Below are positions 44,057 through 53,900 of a DNA stretch of 64,000 nt, one piece after another. The position numbers were made by a program, and so were the translations under genes. Under the pieces are notes generated by a model. That model saw only the letters and a list, made by a program, of their open reading frames with translations, searched no databases and was not told the origin of the DNA. How positions within the stretch are numbered: the first letter of the stretch is position 1; each line of letters opens with the position of its first letter. Origin of the DNA: Paenibacillus sp. PCH8. Its GTDB lineage: Bacteria > Bacillota > Bacilli > Paenibacillales > Paenibacillaceae. The stretch covers positions 1,798,001 through 1,862,000 of the forward strand of contig NZ_PKQK01000001.1 of NCBI RefSeq assembly GCF_002968835.1. The letters run 5' to 3'.

Positions 44057-46119
44057 ATGATCAATCAGGAGAATGGGATATTTGCGGCGGTATGCCCGCT
44101 CGATTGTCCGGATACTTGTGGTCTGTTGCTTCACAAAGAAGACGGTAAAATTGTGAAGGTGGCAGGCAATCCGGATCATCCGATTACGAAGGGTGCCATC
44201 TGTAATAAAGTCAGAAATATGACCGAGCGGGTATATCACCCCGAGCGGCTACAATATCCGATGAAACGTGTCGGAGCCAAAGGCGAAGGCAAGTTCGAAC
44301 GAATCAGCTGGGATGAAGCGATCGGGGAGATTACGGAGAAATTCACTGCTTTGTCCGAGACCCATGGACCCGAGAGCATTCTGCCATACAGTTTCTACGG
44401 TAACATGGGTATTCTTGGCGTGGACGGTATGGATCGGCGTTTCTTTAATGCGCTTGGTGCGAGTGTACTGGAGCAGACGATCTGTAACTCCGCCGGAAAT
44501 ACCGGCTGGAAGTATACGATGGGTGCCAACCGGGGAACCTTGCCCGAAGATACGGAGCATGCGGATCTCATCCTGGTCTGGGGAGGCAATATCGTCAGCA
44601 CGAATATGCACCAGGTTGTTCTGGCAGAGAAAGCTCGCAAGAAAGGTGCTCAAATCGTCGTGATCGACGTTCATCGCAATCGGACCGCCCAGTGGGGGAC
44701 TGGTTTATTCCGTTATACCCTGGCACAGATAGCGCGCTGGCGCTGGGATTGATGCATGTGTTATTTGAACAGGGACTGACGGATGAAGCCTTTATGCAAA
44801 AGTATACCGTGGGTCATGAAGCCCTGCGTGATCATGTCCGTAGTTACACCCCTGATCGCGTTGCACGTATTACAGGCGTGCCGGAAGATACGATCGTGAA
44901 GCTGGCCGAACTGTACGGCAAAGCTCAGGCAGCCTATATCCACATCGGCAATGGACTCCAGCACCATGACAATGGTGGCATGAACGTGCGTAGCGTAGCC
45001 TGTCTGCCAGCCATTACAGGACAATGGCTGAAACGTGGTGGCGGTGCTGTCCGCACGAACAGTTACGCGAGCACGAATAGCGATGCGCTGGAGCGCCCCG
45101 AATTACGGCAGAATCCAGAGCCGCGAGTCGTGAACATGAACCGGATCGGTGAAGCGTTGCTGGAAGCGGAGCAGCCGATCCGGGCCATGATGGTCTACTG
45201 CAGCAATCCACTGGTGGTGGCACCGGATACCGAGCGGGTTGAGCGAGGTTTTGCACGGGAAGACCTGTTCACGGTTGTCCATGATCTGTTCATGACGGAT
45301 ACGGCGAAATATGCAGATATCCTGTTGCCGGCAACGTCTTCATTTGAAGCGACGGATCTGTATACCTCCTACTGGCATCAGTTCGTTCATCTGCAAGAGC
45401 CGGTTATTGCACCTGTGGGCGAGAGCAAAAGCAATGTTGAACTGTTTTCTTTGCTTGGACAGGCGATGGGATATGACCCTGTAATCTTCGGAGAAACACC
45501 GGAGCAGATGATAGATGAAGCGCTTCGGGATACGGGCAATCCGTACATGAACGGAGTGACGCTGGAGGGATTGAAGCAGCATCGATTCATGAAACTGGAT
45601 ATGTCGCCACATGCTTCATTTTTGGATCAACTGCCTACGCCTTCAGGTAAAATTGAATTGTATTCGGAGACGATGGAACAGAGAGGATTACCGCCGCTTC
45701 CTACCTATAGCGCTCTAATTGAAGGATATGATGGGGAGAATCCGGCTGGATCATCCGAACCCTATCCATTGATGTTCCTTTCGCCGCCGAACCACAATTT
45801 CCTGAACTCCACGTTTGCCAATTCAGCCAAACATCAGCGGTTAGAGAAGATGCCATTATTGCAAATTCACCCGGAGGATGCGGCTCGCCGTAATGTGCAG
45901 GATGGTGATGCTGTTGTGGTATGGAATGATCGCGGCAGAATTGAATTGACAGCCAAGGTAAGTGAAGCCATGCTGCCAGGAACCGTCATCAGCCAGGGAT
46001 TATGGTGGGATGGCAACGGTACGAAGCAACGGGCGAATTCGCTGACTTCCAATCGACTGTCTGACATGGGAAATGGAGCTACGTTCTTCTCAGCCACTGT
46101 CGAAGTGAAGCATCGATGA
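44057..46119 (+). CDS. Molybdopterin-dependent oxidoreductase, split by a one-base frameshift
   Basis: About 687 residues if the frame is joined. The first part (44057-44752 frame) has a 4Fe-4S motif with C13, C17, C21 and C49 (CPLDCPDTCG...GAICNK) and reads to DVHRNRTAQWG. The second (to 46119) resumes as DWFIPLYPGTDSALALGLMHVLFEQG, the expected next motif of the family. Adding one G to GGGGG at 44694-44698 fuses them. The C-terminal molybdopterin-dinucleotide domain (LMFLSPPNHNFLNSTFA, NDRGRIELTAKV) is complete. It resembles YoaE-type enzymes of the DMSO reductase family, often labelled formate dehydrogenase-like; the substrate is unknown. No Tat signal, so cytosolic. GAGGGGG precedes the ATG by nine bases. 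Confidence 0.87.
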
Positions 46120-46152
46120 GTGCTTGCAGCGTCACATACCTGCACTGAATTT

Positions 46153-46189
46153 CAGATAACCTTCACCCCACGGGGGTGAAGGTTATCTG
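46153..46189. terminator. Very stable bidirectional hairpin
   Basis: A perfect 17-bp stem (46153-46169 with 46173-46189) with a three-base loop lies between the convergent oxidoreductase and binding-protein genes. No long T run on either side, but its stability makes it the likely transcript end for both. Confidence 0.7.
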
Positions 46190-46288
46190 TGCATCGTTAA
46201 TCTATTGTAAGGTGATCGGATCATGCCTGAAACGGGAAGAGGCTGCTTCCGTCCGTTGGATCACTTATCCGATATCTTTATCCCGATA

Positions 46289-47317
46289 TTATTTACGGTT
46301 TATCTCGGCACGTTCTACGATCATATCGGCGAATTCTTCAGCCTGACCCTGAATCGCAATCGGGTCGAAGTACCAGTAACGGTCCTCCAGTAATTCGTAC
46401 ACCTGATTGTTTTTTACAGCCGGCAGGGATTGCCAAATCGAATCACCTTGGTAATTTTTATTGTTCTCCCCAACGGTTAAGAAGATATGATCTCCTGCAT
46501 AATCCCCAACAACTTCACGCGAAATCTCTTTCCATTGGGTATCACCCATCAGTTCTTTTTTGGTGATCTCAAGCGGAGTCAGTCCCAAAGCACGATAGAC
46601 GGCTTGTCCACCTCGACCAAAGTTGTCTCCATAACCATAATAACTCTTGTCGGATACTTCAAGGATCGAGAAGGTTTCCTCCGGTTTGATGACTGCTTTT
46701 ACCTTGGCGCGAGCGGCTTCGATGCTTTCGTCATACCTTTTTAGCCATGCCTCAGCTTCTTCGGACTTGTTCATCAGCTCTCCGAATCCCTGGATTTCGT
46801 CTTGTACATTAGTGAATGTACCATAAGGGATGACTACGGTAGGTGCGATTTTTTGGTAACTTTCAATTTCGCTGGCTTGGTCAGAGTAGGTAATGATCAG
46901 ATCCGGGTTCAAGGAAACGACCTTCTCCAGAGATACAGCACCCCGATCACCAATACTTTCTATGCCCTCCACCTGATCCGCGTAGAACGGATTTTCCAGA
47001 AAATATTGAACAGCACCGACAGGTTTGATACCCAGTGCAAGCAGATCACTTACGTACATATCCGTAACGATCCGTTTGGGTTCAACCGGAATTTCAACAT
47101 CCCCGCTTAATGATTTGTATGTTCGTGTACCATCCGAATTGCCCGTACTGGCCGACGTGTCTGTGTTGGTTTCGGAAGAGCCGGTTGCGGCTTCGGTTCC
47201 TGTAGCCGATGTCTGTTCCTTGGCAGTCGAGCCTGTATTACTGCTGCAAGCAGCCAGAATCATGATCATGGCAAGCATAAGCATCAAGCCGGAAAAGCGT
47301 TTTTTGGCAGCAAACAT
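46289..47317 (-). CDS. Ferric-siderophore-binding lipoprotein (FeuA/FhuD type)
   Basis: A 342-residue extracellular lipoprotein that captures an iron-siderophore for ABC import. The signal peptide ends in LAAC, followed by a Ser/Thr/Gly-rich linker. The class III binding-protein pattern is clear: KRIVTDMYVSDLLALGIKPVGAV, SLEKVVSLNPDLIITYSD, and near the end IFLTVGENN and VYELLEDRYWYFDPIA. The ATG at 47317 gives a proper signal peptide; an upstream ATG at 47344 lies within the Fur box. It has no permease beside it. The AraC/binding-protein fusion regulator lies immediately upstream on the same strand, as for Btr and FeuA in Bacillus. Confidence 0.92.
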   Translation of the reverse strand: MFAAKKRFSGLMLMLAMIMILAACSSNTGSTAKEQTSATGTEAATGSSETNTDTSASTGNSDGTRTYKSLSGDVEIPVEPKRIVTDMYVSDLLALGIKPVGAVQYFLENPFYADQVEGIESIGDRGAVSLEKVVSLNPDLIITYSDQASEIESYQKIAPTVVIPYGTFTNVQDEIQGFGELMNKSEEAEAWLKRYDESIEAARAKVKAVIKPEETFSILEVSDKSYYGYGDNFGRGGQAVYRALGLTPLEITKKELMGDTQWKEISREVVGDYAGDHIFLTVGENNKNYQGDSIWQSLPAVKNNQVYELLEDRYWYFDPIAIQGQAEEFADMIVERAEINRK

Positions 47318-47342
47318 TTCCTTGTTCCCCCTGTATTTAATC

Positions 47343-47363
47343 AATAATGATTATTATTCTCAT
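47343..47363 (-). promoter_or_regulatory. Fur box upstream of the siderophore-binding lipoprotein
   Basis: AATAATGATTATTATTCTCAT matches the 19-bp Fur consensus at most positions (two overlapping 7-1-7 type half-sites). It lies about 25 bases before the start codon, between the regulator and the binding-protein genes. Confidence 0.7.
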
Positions 47364-47412
47364 TAATAACATAGAGGAAGTTTTGAGTTTTGTACATGGA
47401 CAACTATGATCA

Positions 47413-49071
47413 CTACTCCATGGACATATATGATGTCAGATGCTGCATGATGTGTTGCAATTGCTCCATGACTGACAGGGGATCAAACCCATAGAACATG
47501 TCGGCATCAATCTCGTATACACGCCCTTCACGAACGGCAGAGAGGGTGCCCCATGACTCCTGATTCAGCAGGTTATCCAGCATTTGTCGCTCGGAGGGTT
47601 CCTCGGGATAGGCAACAAACATATGATCAGCGGCATACCAGTGAATTTCAGATAATGGAACATGGACGTAACCCGTGAGCAGTTGACTGTCCTGTTCCAT
47701 CCGTGGCGGCGGCGTGAAGCCGAGAGATCGATACAGGACATGAGAGGCTCTGCCCCATCCATGACCATAGATATAAGCACCGCTAGCTCCAATCCAAAAT
47801 ATGCATACGGCCGAACCTCGTGTGTACCCCATCATGTTGTCCAAGGTATGATTGGCTTCTTGTTCAAGCTGAGAATATCGACTTAATATCTCTTGTGCAT
47901 TCGATTCCAAACCGGTGATCTGACCCAAATGAAGGAATTGCTGTTGCCAGTCGAGTTCTTCAAATGGCATGAGAATCGTTGGTGCGATTAGGCGCAGTTC
48001 ATCGGAAGTGGAATGGGGTGCATAACCAACAATTACATCAGGCTCTGCGTCCGCAATGAGCTTCAGATTGTTAAACAGTTCATATTCGGAATGTTTCTCC
48101 GAAAGCGAGTGTCCATTCTGCTCCATTCTGGCTTCCATCCAGTAGTCTACAGCTCCCAAGTGAGGCGTGTGGCCCAGAGCCAGAAGTGAGGCCGTATAAT
48201 TGTAAGTCAGAGAAACAATTTTCTTGGACGTCTTCCGGTAATGTGTTGGTGCTGAACCAACCATCTGCTTGAATTTGCGGCTCAGATAGAAGGTGTCCCT
48301 GTATCCTGTCAACTGTGCGATCTCCTGAAGAGTAGGGTTCGCGAGCAGCAGATGTTCCTGAGCTGTTCTGATTCTTAGGCGGGTCACATATTCAACAAAA
48401 GTAAAGCCGGTAAGCTTCTTGAACTCCCGCGAAAAATGTTCTGGACTCACATTCGACTCCCTTGCCAACTGCTCGCGGGTCAGCGGATGGGTATACATCT
48501 GATGGATCTGCCGGAGCACAGCATCCAGCCAAGAGTGCTCTTCATGAGCAGAATGGGCTACATGATCTCGCATAATATCCAGCATTTCATAGAAAAGCAT
48601 ATGGGGTCTGAAAGGACTCAGATTATTGTCCTTGTCCGTCGAACAGGCCTGAACCAGCTCTCCTGCTCTGTCCGTGACAACATGACTTATAATGGGAGCT
48701 GGCCGGCCGAATGGCCAGATAAGTGGCTTATTCTCCGTACAATCAAAAGCGATGGCAATGCCCTGGATTGGTGACAGGGAGCCGCGGTTGCTGTCCTGCT
48801 GAAGCAGGTCTCCAGCTTGTCGAACGACTGCGGAGCCTGCATTTAATGTCAATTTGCCATCTGCACTGATCAATCTGGCCTGACCTGCGGTAATGACGTA
48901 TAATACATGAAGTCTGCTCCACATCTCATCTATGCGGGAGAACGACTCGCGGTCGTGAAGCTGCACCAGGTGGCGCAGCCTGAACAGGGCACTTGGGATC
49001 GGCTGAGTCTTCTGCAAAGAAGTTGAGCGGGACAGAGATTTTTGAATATAGGTTGGCTTTGTTTCATTCAT
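47413..49071 (-). CDS. AraC-family regulator fused to a siderophore-binding domain (Btr-like)
   Basis: A 552-residue transcription factor. An N-terminal cupin-like sensor (about 1-150) precedes two AraC helix-turn-helix motifs (about 190-290, with LTREQLARESNVSPEHFSREFKKLTG and NPTLQEIAQLTGYRDTFYLSRKFKQMVG). The C-terminal half (about 300-552) is a periplasmic-binding-protein-like domain with DYWMEARMEQNG, VIVGYAPHSTSDELRLIAPTILMPFEELDW and YEIDADMFYGFDPLSVME. This is the architecture of Bacillus Btr, which binds a ferric siderophore and switches on its uptake genes. The start ATG at 49071 follows AGGAGA. It probably activates the next gene downstream on the same strand. Confidence 0.9.
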   Translation of the reverse strand: MNETKPTYIQKSLSRSTSLQKTQPIPSALFRLRHLVQLHDRESFSRIDEMWSRLHVLYVITAGQARLISADGKLTLNAGSAVVRQAGDLLQQDSNRGSLSPIQGIAIAFDCTENKPLIWPFGRPAPIISHVVTDRAGELVQACSTDKDNNLSPFRPHMLFYEMLDIMRDHVAHSAHEEHSWLDAVLRQIHQMYTHPLTREQLARESNVSPEHFSREFKKLTGFTFVEYVTRLRIRTAQEHLLLANPTLQEIAQLTGYRDTFYLSRKFKQMVGSAPTHYRKTSKKIVSLTYNYTASLLALGHTPHLGAVDYWMEARMEQNGHSLSEKHSEYELFNNLKLIADAEPDVIVGYAPHSTSDELRLIAPTILMPFEELDWQQQFLHLGQITGLESNAQEILSRYSQLEQEANHTLDNMMGYTRGSAVCIFWIGASGAYIYGHGWGRASHVLYRSLGFTPPPRMEQDSQLLTGYVHVPLSEIHWYAADHMFVAYPEEPSERQMLDNLLNQESWGTLSAVREGRVYEIDADMFYGFDPLSVMEQLQHIMQHLTSYMSME

Positions 49072-49240
49072 ACATAACCGTCTCCTTACGTAAGTGAGCA
49101 GGGCCATTATTCGTTTCATGCCCGTGTTGTACTGGCGAAATTCTGGATCTGAACTATTATGCAGTATATACTATAAATGAAGTAACGTGGATGGAGAGAT
49201 TGAGCAATTCATATATTTCTATGAAAAATAGATAAAGAGG

Positions 49241-49290
49241 TTGAAATCGCTATCAACACCGACTATAATGAAAATGTCGAAACGTTTCAA
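49241..49290 (+). promoter_or_regulatory. Promoter with LacI-type operator O1
   Basis: TTGAAA (49241) and TATAAT (49264-49269) with a 17-bp spacer are followed by TCGAAACGTTTCAA (49277-49290), which covers the expected transcript start. It lies about 300 bases before the LacI gene and fits autoregulation. Confidence 0.75.
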
Positions 49291-49453
49291 TCTGACGTTT
49301 ACAGCCATGATCACTGGGTTTATGGCATTTCCTGTCTAGGGGACACCTTATTAGAATGATGTGTTAAGACCACCATAAAAGTATGGTTTAGAATGTATCT
49401 GTTTCAACAGGGGTACCCGGCGAATGGAGACAACCCTTTTTTTTGGAGAAACC

Positions 49454-49467
49454 TCGAAACGTTTCGA
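49454..49467. promoter_or_regulatory. LacI-type operator O2
   Basis: A perfect palindrome TCGAAACGTTTCGA with the central CG typical of LacI-family sites, about 125 bases before the regulator start and 177 bases after O1. DNA looping between the two is possible. Confidence 0.75.
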
Positions 49468-49592
49468 TTGGATACGATTGACCCCATAGAAACAAGAGGT
49501 AATAGTTGGGATTTTGTGGTTGTCACAACCATGTACCATATAAATTGTAGGTGACCCTATAATCTGGTCTAGGTAGAAGGAGCGAACGTGGA

Positions 49593-50582
49593 ATGGCAAC
49601 GATTAAGGATGTGGCAAAGCTGGCAGGTGTAGCACTCTCGACGGCTTCCTATGCGCTGAACGGGGATAGCAAGGTTAGTGCAAGGACCAAGGCCAAAGTG
49701 CTTGAGGCAGCACGGGAACTGAATTACCGTAAAAACGGCTTTGCCATGGACCTGAAACGGAGTCGGACGAACACGATTGCGTTGATCCTGACGGACCTGT
49801 CGGGTCCGTATTATTCCGAGTTGATCCGCAGTGTACAGGATGTAGCACTGGCGAACGGGTATGACCTGATTGCGTGCAGCTCGATGGGTGGTCGGGATTC
49901 AACAGCAGTGAGATTTTTACGTGAGAAAAGAGTGGATGGGGCTATCGTCCTGGCTCATAACATCCATGATGATATTCTGGTGGAATCTGCTGGTCATCGT
50001 TTTCCAATCATTGTGATGGATCGCCAGCTTTCGAGTGACCGTCTGGTCAACGTGCTGGTGGATGGAGAGCAAGGGGGTTACCTCGCTACCCGTCACCTGA
50101 TTCAGGCAGGGCATCAGAAGATTGCTTATATCAGTGGTCCGTCCAACTCGTACGACAATGCGCTGCGTTACCAAGGGTATCTGCGGGCGATGCGGGAGGC
50201 AGGGCTTGAAGAAAAGTCCAAATGGCGTCTGAACGGCAACTTTGTGCGTGAGGGCGGGTATAGTGCGACTAAAATGATGATTATGCAGGGTGAGCTTCCC
50301 TCGGCCGTATTTTACGGGAACGACGAGATGGCAATTGGTGGACTGAAGGCATTGGAAGAGCGTGGCATATCGGTGCCAAATGACATTTCTGTGATCGGTT
50401 TCGATGATATTCAGTTGTCCGAATACGTTCATCCACCGTTGACGACCATACGCCAGCCTAAGCATGAAGCCGGTTCACTTGCAGGACATCTGTTATTCCA
50501 GATGCTCAATGGAGAAGCGGTGAATCCATCGTATACGTTAACGATTAATTTGATAGACCGCAATTCTGTACGTTCAGTATAG
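49593..50582 (+). CDS. LacI-family transcriptional regulator
   Basis: A 329-residue repressor. The N-terminal helix-turn-helix (MATIKDVAKLAGVALSTASYALNG) and hinge helix (ARTKAKVLEAARELNYRKN) lead into a sugar-binding-type core (ALILTDLSGPYYSELIRSVQD, VIVMDRQL, ISVIGFDDIQLSEYVHPPLTTIRQP). Normal length. AAGGAG lies about nine bases upstream of the ATG. With two operators before it and an identical third one before the GH94 phosphorylase gene downstream, it very likely controls itself and that enzyme. The effector is probably a beta-glucan oligosaccharide, inferred from the enzyme. Confidence 0.93.
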   Translation: MATIKDVAKLAGVALSTASYALNGDSKVSARTKAKVLEAARELNYRKNGFAMDLKRSRTNTIALILTDLSGPYYSELIRSVQDVALANGYDLIACSSMGGRDSTAVRFLREKRVDGAIVLAHNIHDDILVESAGHRFPIIVMDRQLSSDRLVNVLVDGEQGGYLATRHLIQAGHQKIAYISGPSNSYDNALRYQGYLRAMREAGLEEKSKWRLNGNFVREGGYSATKMMIMQGELPSAVFYGNDEMAIGGLKALEERGISVPNDISVIGFDDIQLSEYVHPPLTTIRQPKHEAGSLAGHLLFQMLNGEAVNPSYTLTINLIDRNSVRSV

Positions 50583-50678
50583 GCTGAATCGGAATACAGC
50601 TTGCCTAAGAAGCAGCTTGTGGATGGATGAAGCTATGATCTTGTTATGCAACGGAGTGGGTCTTATTTTTACATACAA

Positions 50679-50765
50679 GAATCCATTTCATAATATCTTT
50701 AGCTGCTTCAATAAAGGCGTATCTAGTTACAAAAGTATTGATTTAATGAGTTATGAAATGGATTC
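50679..50765. repeat. Short inverted-repeat element, copy 2 (87 bp)
   Basis: GAATCCATTTCATAA (50679-50693) is perfectly inverted at 50751-50765 with a 57-bp interior. Ends and span match the copy at 14476-14563, while the interiors differ. Confidence 0.7.
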
Positions 50766-50878
50766 AAAAGAAATGAAGAACTGCCCGCATTGAAGTGAGA
50801 GTTAAATGATGGGGTTTATCATCCGAATGGGCCGTTGAAAAGCCGGTTCGAATAGACCCCTATTCTTTTTCAGATTTA

Positions 50879-50892
50879 TCGAAACGTTTCGA
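50879..50892. promoter_or_regulatory. LacI-type operator O3 before the phosphorylase gene
   Basis: A perfect TCGAAACGTTTCGA, extended to TATCGAAACGTTTCGATA, lies 28 bases before the phosphorylase start and just upstream of its ribosome site. I cannot define the promoter with certainty. Confidence 0.75.
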
Positions 50893-50920
50893 TAGTATAC
50901 TAACTCAAGGAGTGAATGAC

Positions 50921-53900
50921 ATGACAACGATGATTAATGAACCGATCCGGCTGACTGCCGGGGAATTATCCTTTACCTTTTTGAATAGTGGAGATCTCTA
51001 CGAGGCCTCTTCCGGCACGACCATGTTGAATCAGTTGCTTAGCAATCAGATCGATGGATCTCTGAACAATCTGTACCTGCGTGTACACGAGGGAGAGAAC
51101 ATCAGCTCGTTCCCGCTGCTGGGTGTACGTTCGAATAGCAAAGTGATCACGAGCAAGGCTCAGTCCAGCAACCAGTTGATCTGGGAGGGCTCAGTCCAGC
51201 TGCAAGGCAGCGAACAGGGCATTAGCTATCAAGTGGTATTCACGGCTACACCGCAAGGTGTCTGGTTCTGGGATGTGAAACTCACGGGACAACAACAACA
51301 CGTAGACGTGGTATATGGACAGGATGTAGGACTTGCTGATCCAGGTGCGGTACGCAGCAATGAAGCTTACCTCTCGCAATATGTTGACCATACGGTGTTT
51401 GAAGATGAAGCCAAAGGCTATGTGGTATGTTCTCGTCAAAATCAGCCTCAGGGTGGTATGTTCCCGTATATGCAACAAGGTTCTCTGTCGAAGGCAGTGG
51501 GGTACTCCACGGACGGGTTCCAATTCTTCGGTCTTTCTTATAAGGAAACCAATCAACCTGAGAGTTTGAGCCGCCACACACTGGCTAATGAGACGTATCA
51601 ATATGAATTTGCCTATACAGCGCTGCAATCTGAACGGTTGAATCTGAACGGAGAAGCTCAGATCGTCTTTTACGGACTGGCGAAGCCGAATCATGTCGAA
51701 GGGATCTCTGCTCTGGAATTCGGGGATGAAATTACTGCAGCATGGAATGAAGTACAGGCTCTGGACGTGCAGAACGGGGAGACACTGGAACAGGTGAAAC
51801 TGTCTTCCTTCCTGGGTGAACCCTTGGTTACGCTGGATCTGACGCAAGACGAGATTCATGATCTGTTCCCGAATCGTCATCAGGAAGAGCATAGCGGTGA
51901 GAAACTGTTATCCTTCTTCACGGGTAGCTATGAACACATCGTTCTGAAAGCGAAAGAACTTATGGTCGAGCGTCCGCACGGTCACATTCTGATGAGTGGT
52001 GGCAACGTAGAGCTTGGGGCACAGGTTATTACGACGACATCGTACATGTACGGCATTTTCAACTCACAGCTCGTGATTGGCAACACCAATTTCAATAAAA
52101 TGATCAGTAATGCCCGCAATGCATTGAACGTGCCTAAGACGGCTGGACAGCGCATCTATGTAGAGGTAGAAGGTCAATATCGTTTGCTGACGATGCCTTC
52201 CCTGTTCGAGATTGGTTTCAACTATGTGCGTTGGATCTACAAAACCGAGTCTGATACGATCATTGTGACTAACTACACGGGGGCACACACCACCGAAGTA
52301 AGCATGAATGTGCGCTCGACAAGTGGTACAGCATACCGTTATCTGGTGACGAACCAGATTACGATGAACGTTAATGAATACGAGTATCCACTGCACATGA
52401 CGCAGGATGGTAATACATTGATCCTCAAAGCTGATCCACAAGCGATGAGTGCTGGAACGTACCCGGATCTGCAATATCGCATGTCGGTGGAAGGTGCTGC
52501 CGTTAATGTAGGTGACGAAACGTTGCTGGCGAGTGGTATTCGCAGTGGTTCCGCGTCACTGGTTACGTTGAGCCTGGAAGAGAGTGCTGAGTGGACGCTG
52601 AAGGTTCAGGGTATTCTGGAAGGCCAATTGAATGAGAACGCTGTGGCCGCAGATTCTAGTCGTACGTTCGAAGAGGAAGTTGAGGCGTACCGTGAATTCT
52701 TCGCAAGTGTGATGAACGGATTCCGTCTGTCACGCGGTGAAGGCCAGAGTGCAGAGGATCTGTTCAAAGTGAATGCGCTGGCTTGGTGGTATACACACAA
52801 CATGCTGGTTCACTACTCCGTGCCTCACGGTTTGGAGCAATACGGCGGCGCGGCATGGGGTACACGTGATGTATGCCAAGGTCCGGTTGAGTACTTTATG
52901 GCAACGCAGAAATATGAGCAAGTTCGCGATATCATCAAAATGGTCTATACCCACCAATACGAAGATGATGGCAACTGGCCGCAATGGTTCATGTTTGATA
53001 AATACTTTGCCGTTCAACAGGAAGAAAGCCACGGTGATATCATCGTATGGCCTCTGAAAGTGTTGGCGGATTATCTGACAGCGACTCGTGATTACGCGAT
53101 TCTGGATGAGAAAGTACCTTATACCGTCAAGCACAGCTTCGGATTCACGGAAGAGACAGCAACGGTATTGGATCATGCGAAAAAAGAGATCGATTATATC
53201 CGTTCGCACTTCCTGCACGATACATTCCTGTCTTCCTACGGAGATGGTGACTGGGATGATACGCTCCAGCCAGCCAATGCACAGCTCAAGCAATATATGG
53301 TGAGCAGTTGGACTGTGGCATTGACGTATCAGTCCGTCAATGTACTCTCACAAGCGCTGAAATACAAGGATGCGGACTTTGCACAGGAATTGCACGTATT
53401 GGCTCAGGGCATCCGTGAGGACTTTAACCGGTATATGTTGGGTACGGATGTTATTCCAGGCTTTGTGTACATGGAAGAGGCGGATCAAGCGAAGCTGATG
53501 CTTCATCCAACGGATACAGAGACAGGCATTCAATACCGCCTGTTACCCATGACACGCAGCATGATTGGTGAATTGCTGAATGCGGAGCAAGCGGAATCGC
53601 ATTATGCATTGATCCGTGAGCAGTTCCTGTGCCCGGATGGCGTGCGTCTGATGAATCGTCCGGCTCAATATGCTGGCGGTGTGAGCAGCCACTTCAAGCG
53701 TGCAGAGCAAGCGTCCAACTTCGGACGGGAGATTGGATTGCAGTATGTACACGCTCATATCCGTTACGTGGAAGCGATGGCGAAGCTCGGTAAGACGGAT
53801 CAGGTATGGAATGGTCTCGCGATGATCAACCCGGTTGGTATCGGAGAGGTTGTACCTAACGCGGAGATTCGTCAGGCGAACGCGTACTTCAGCAGTTCGG

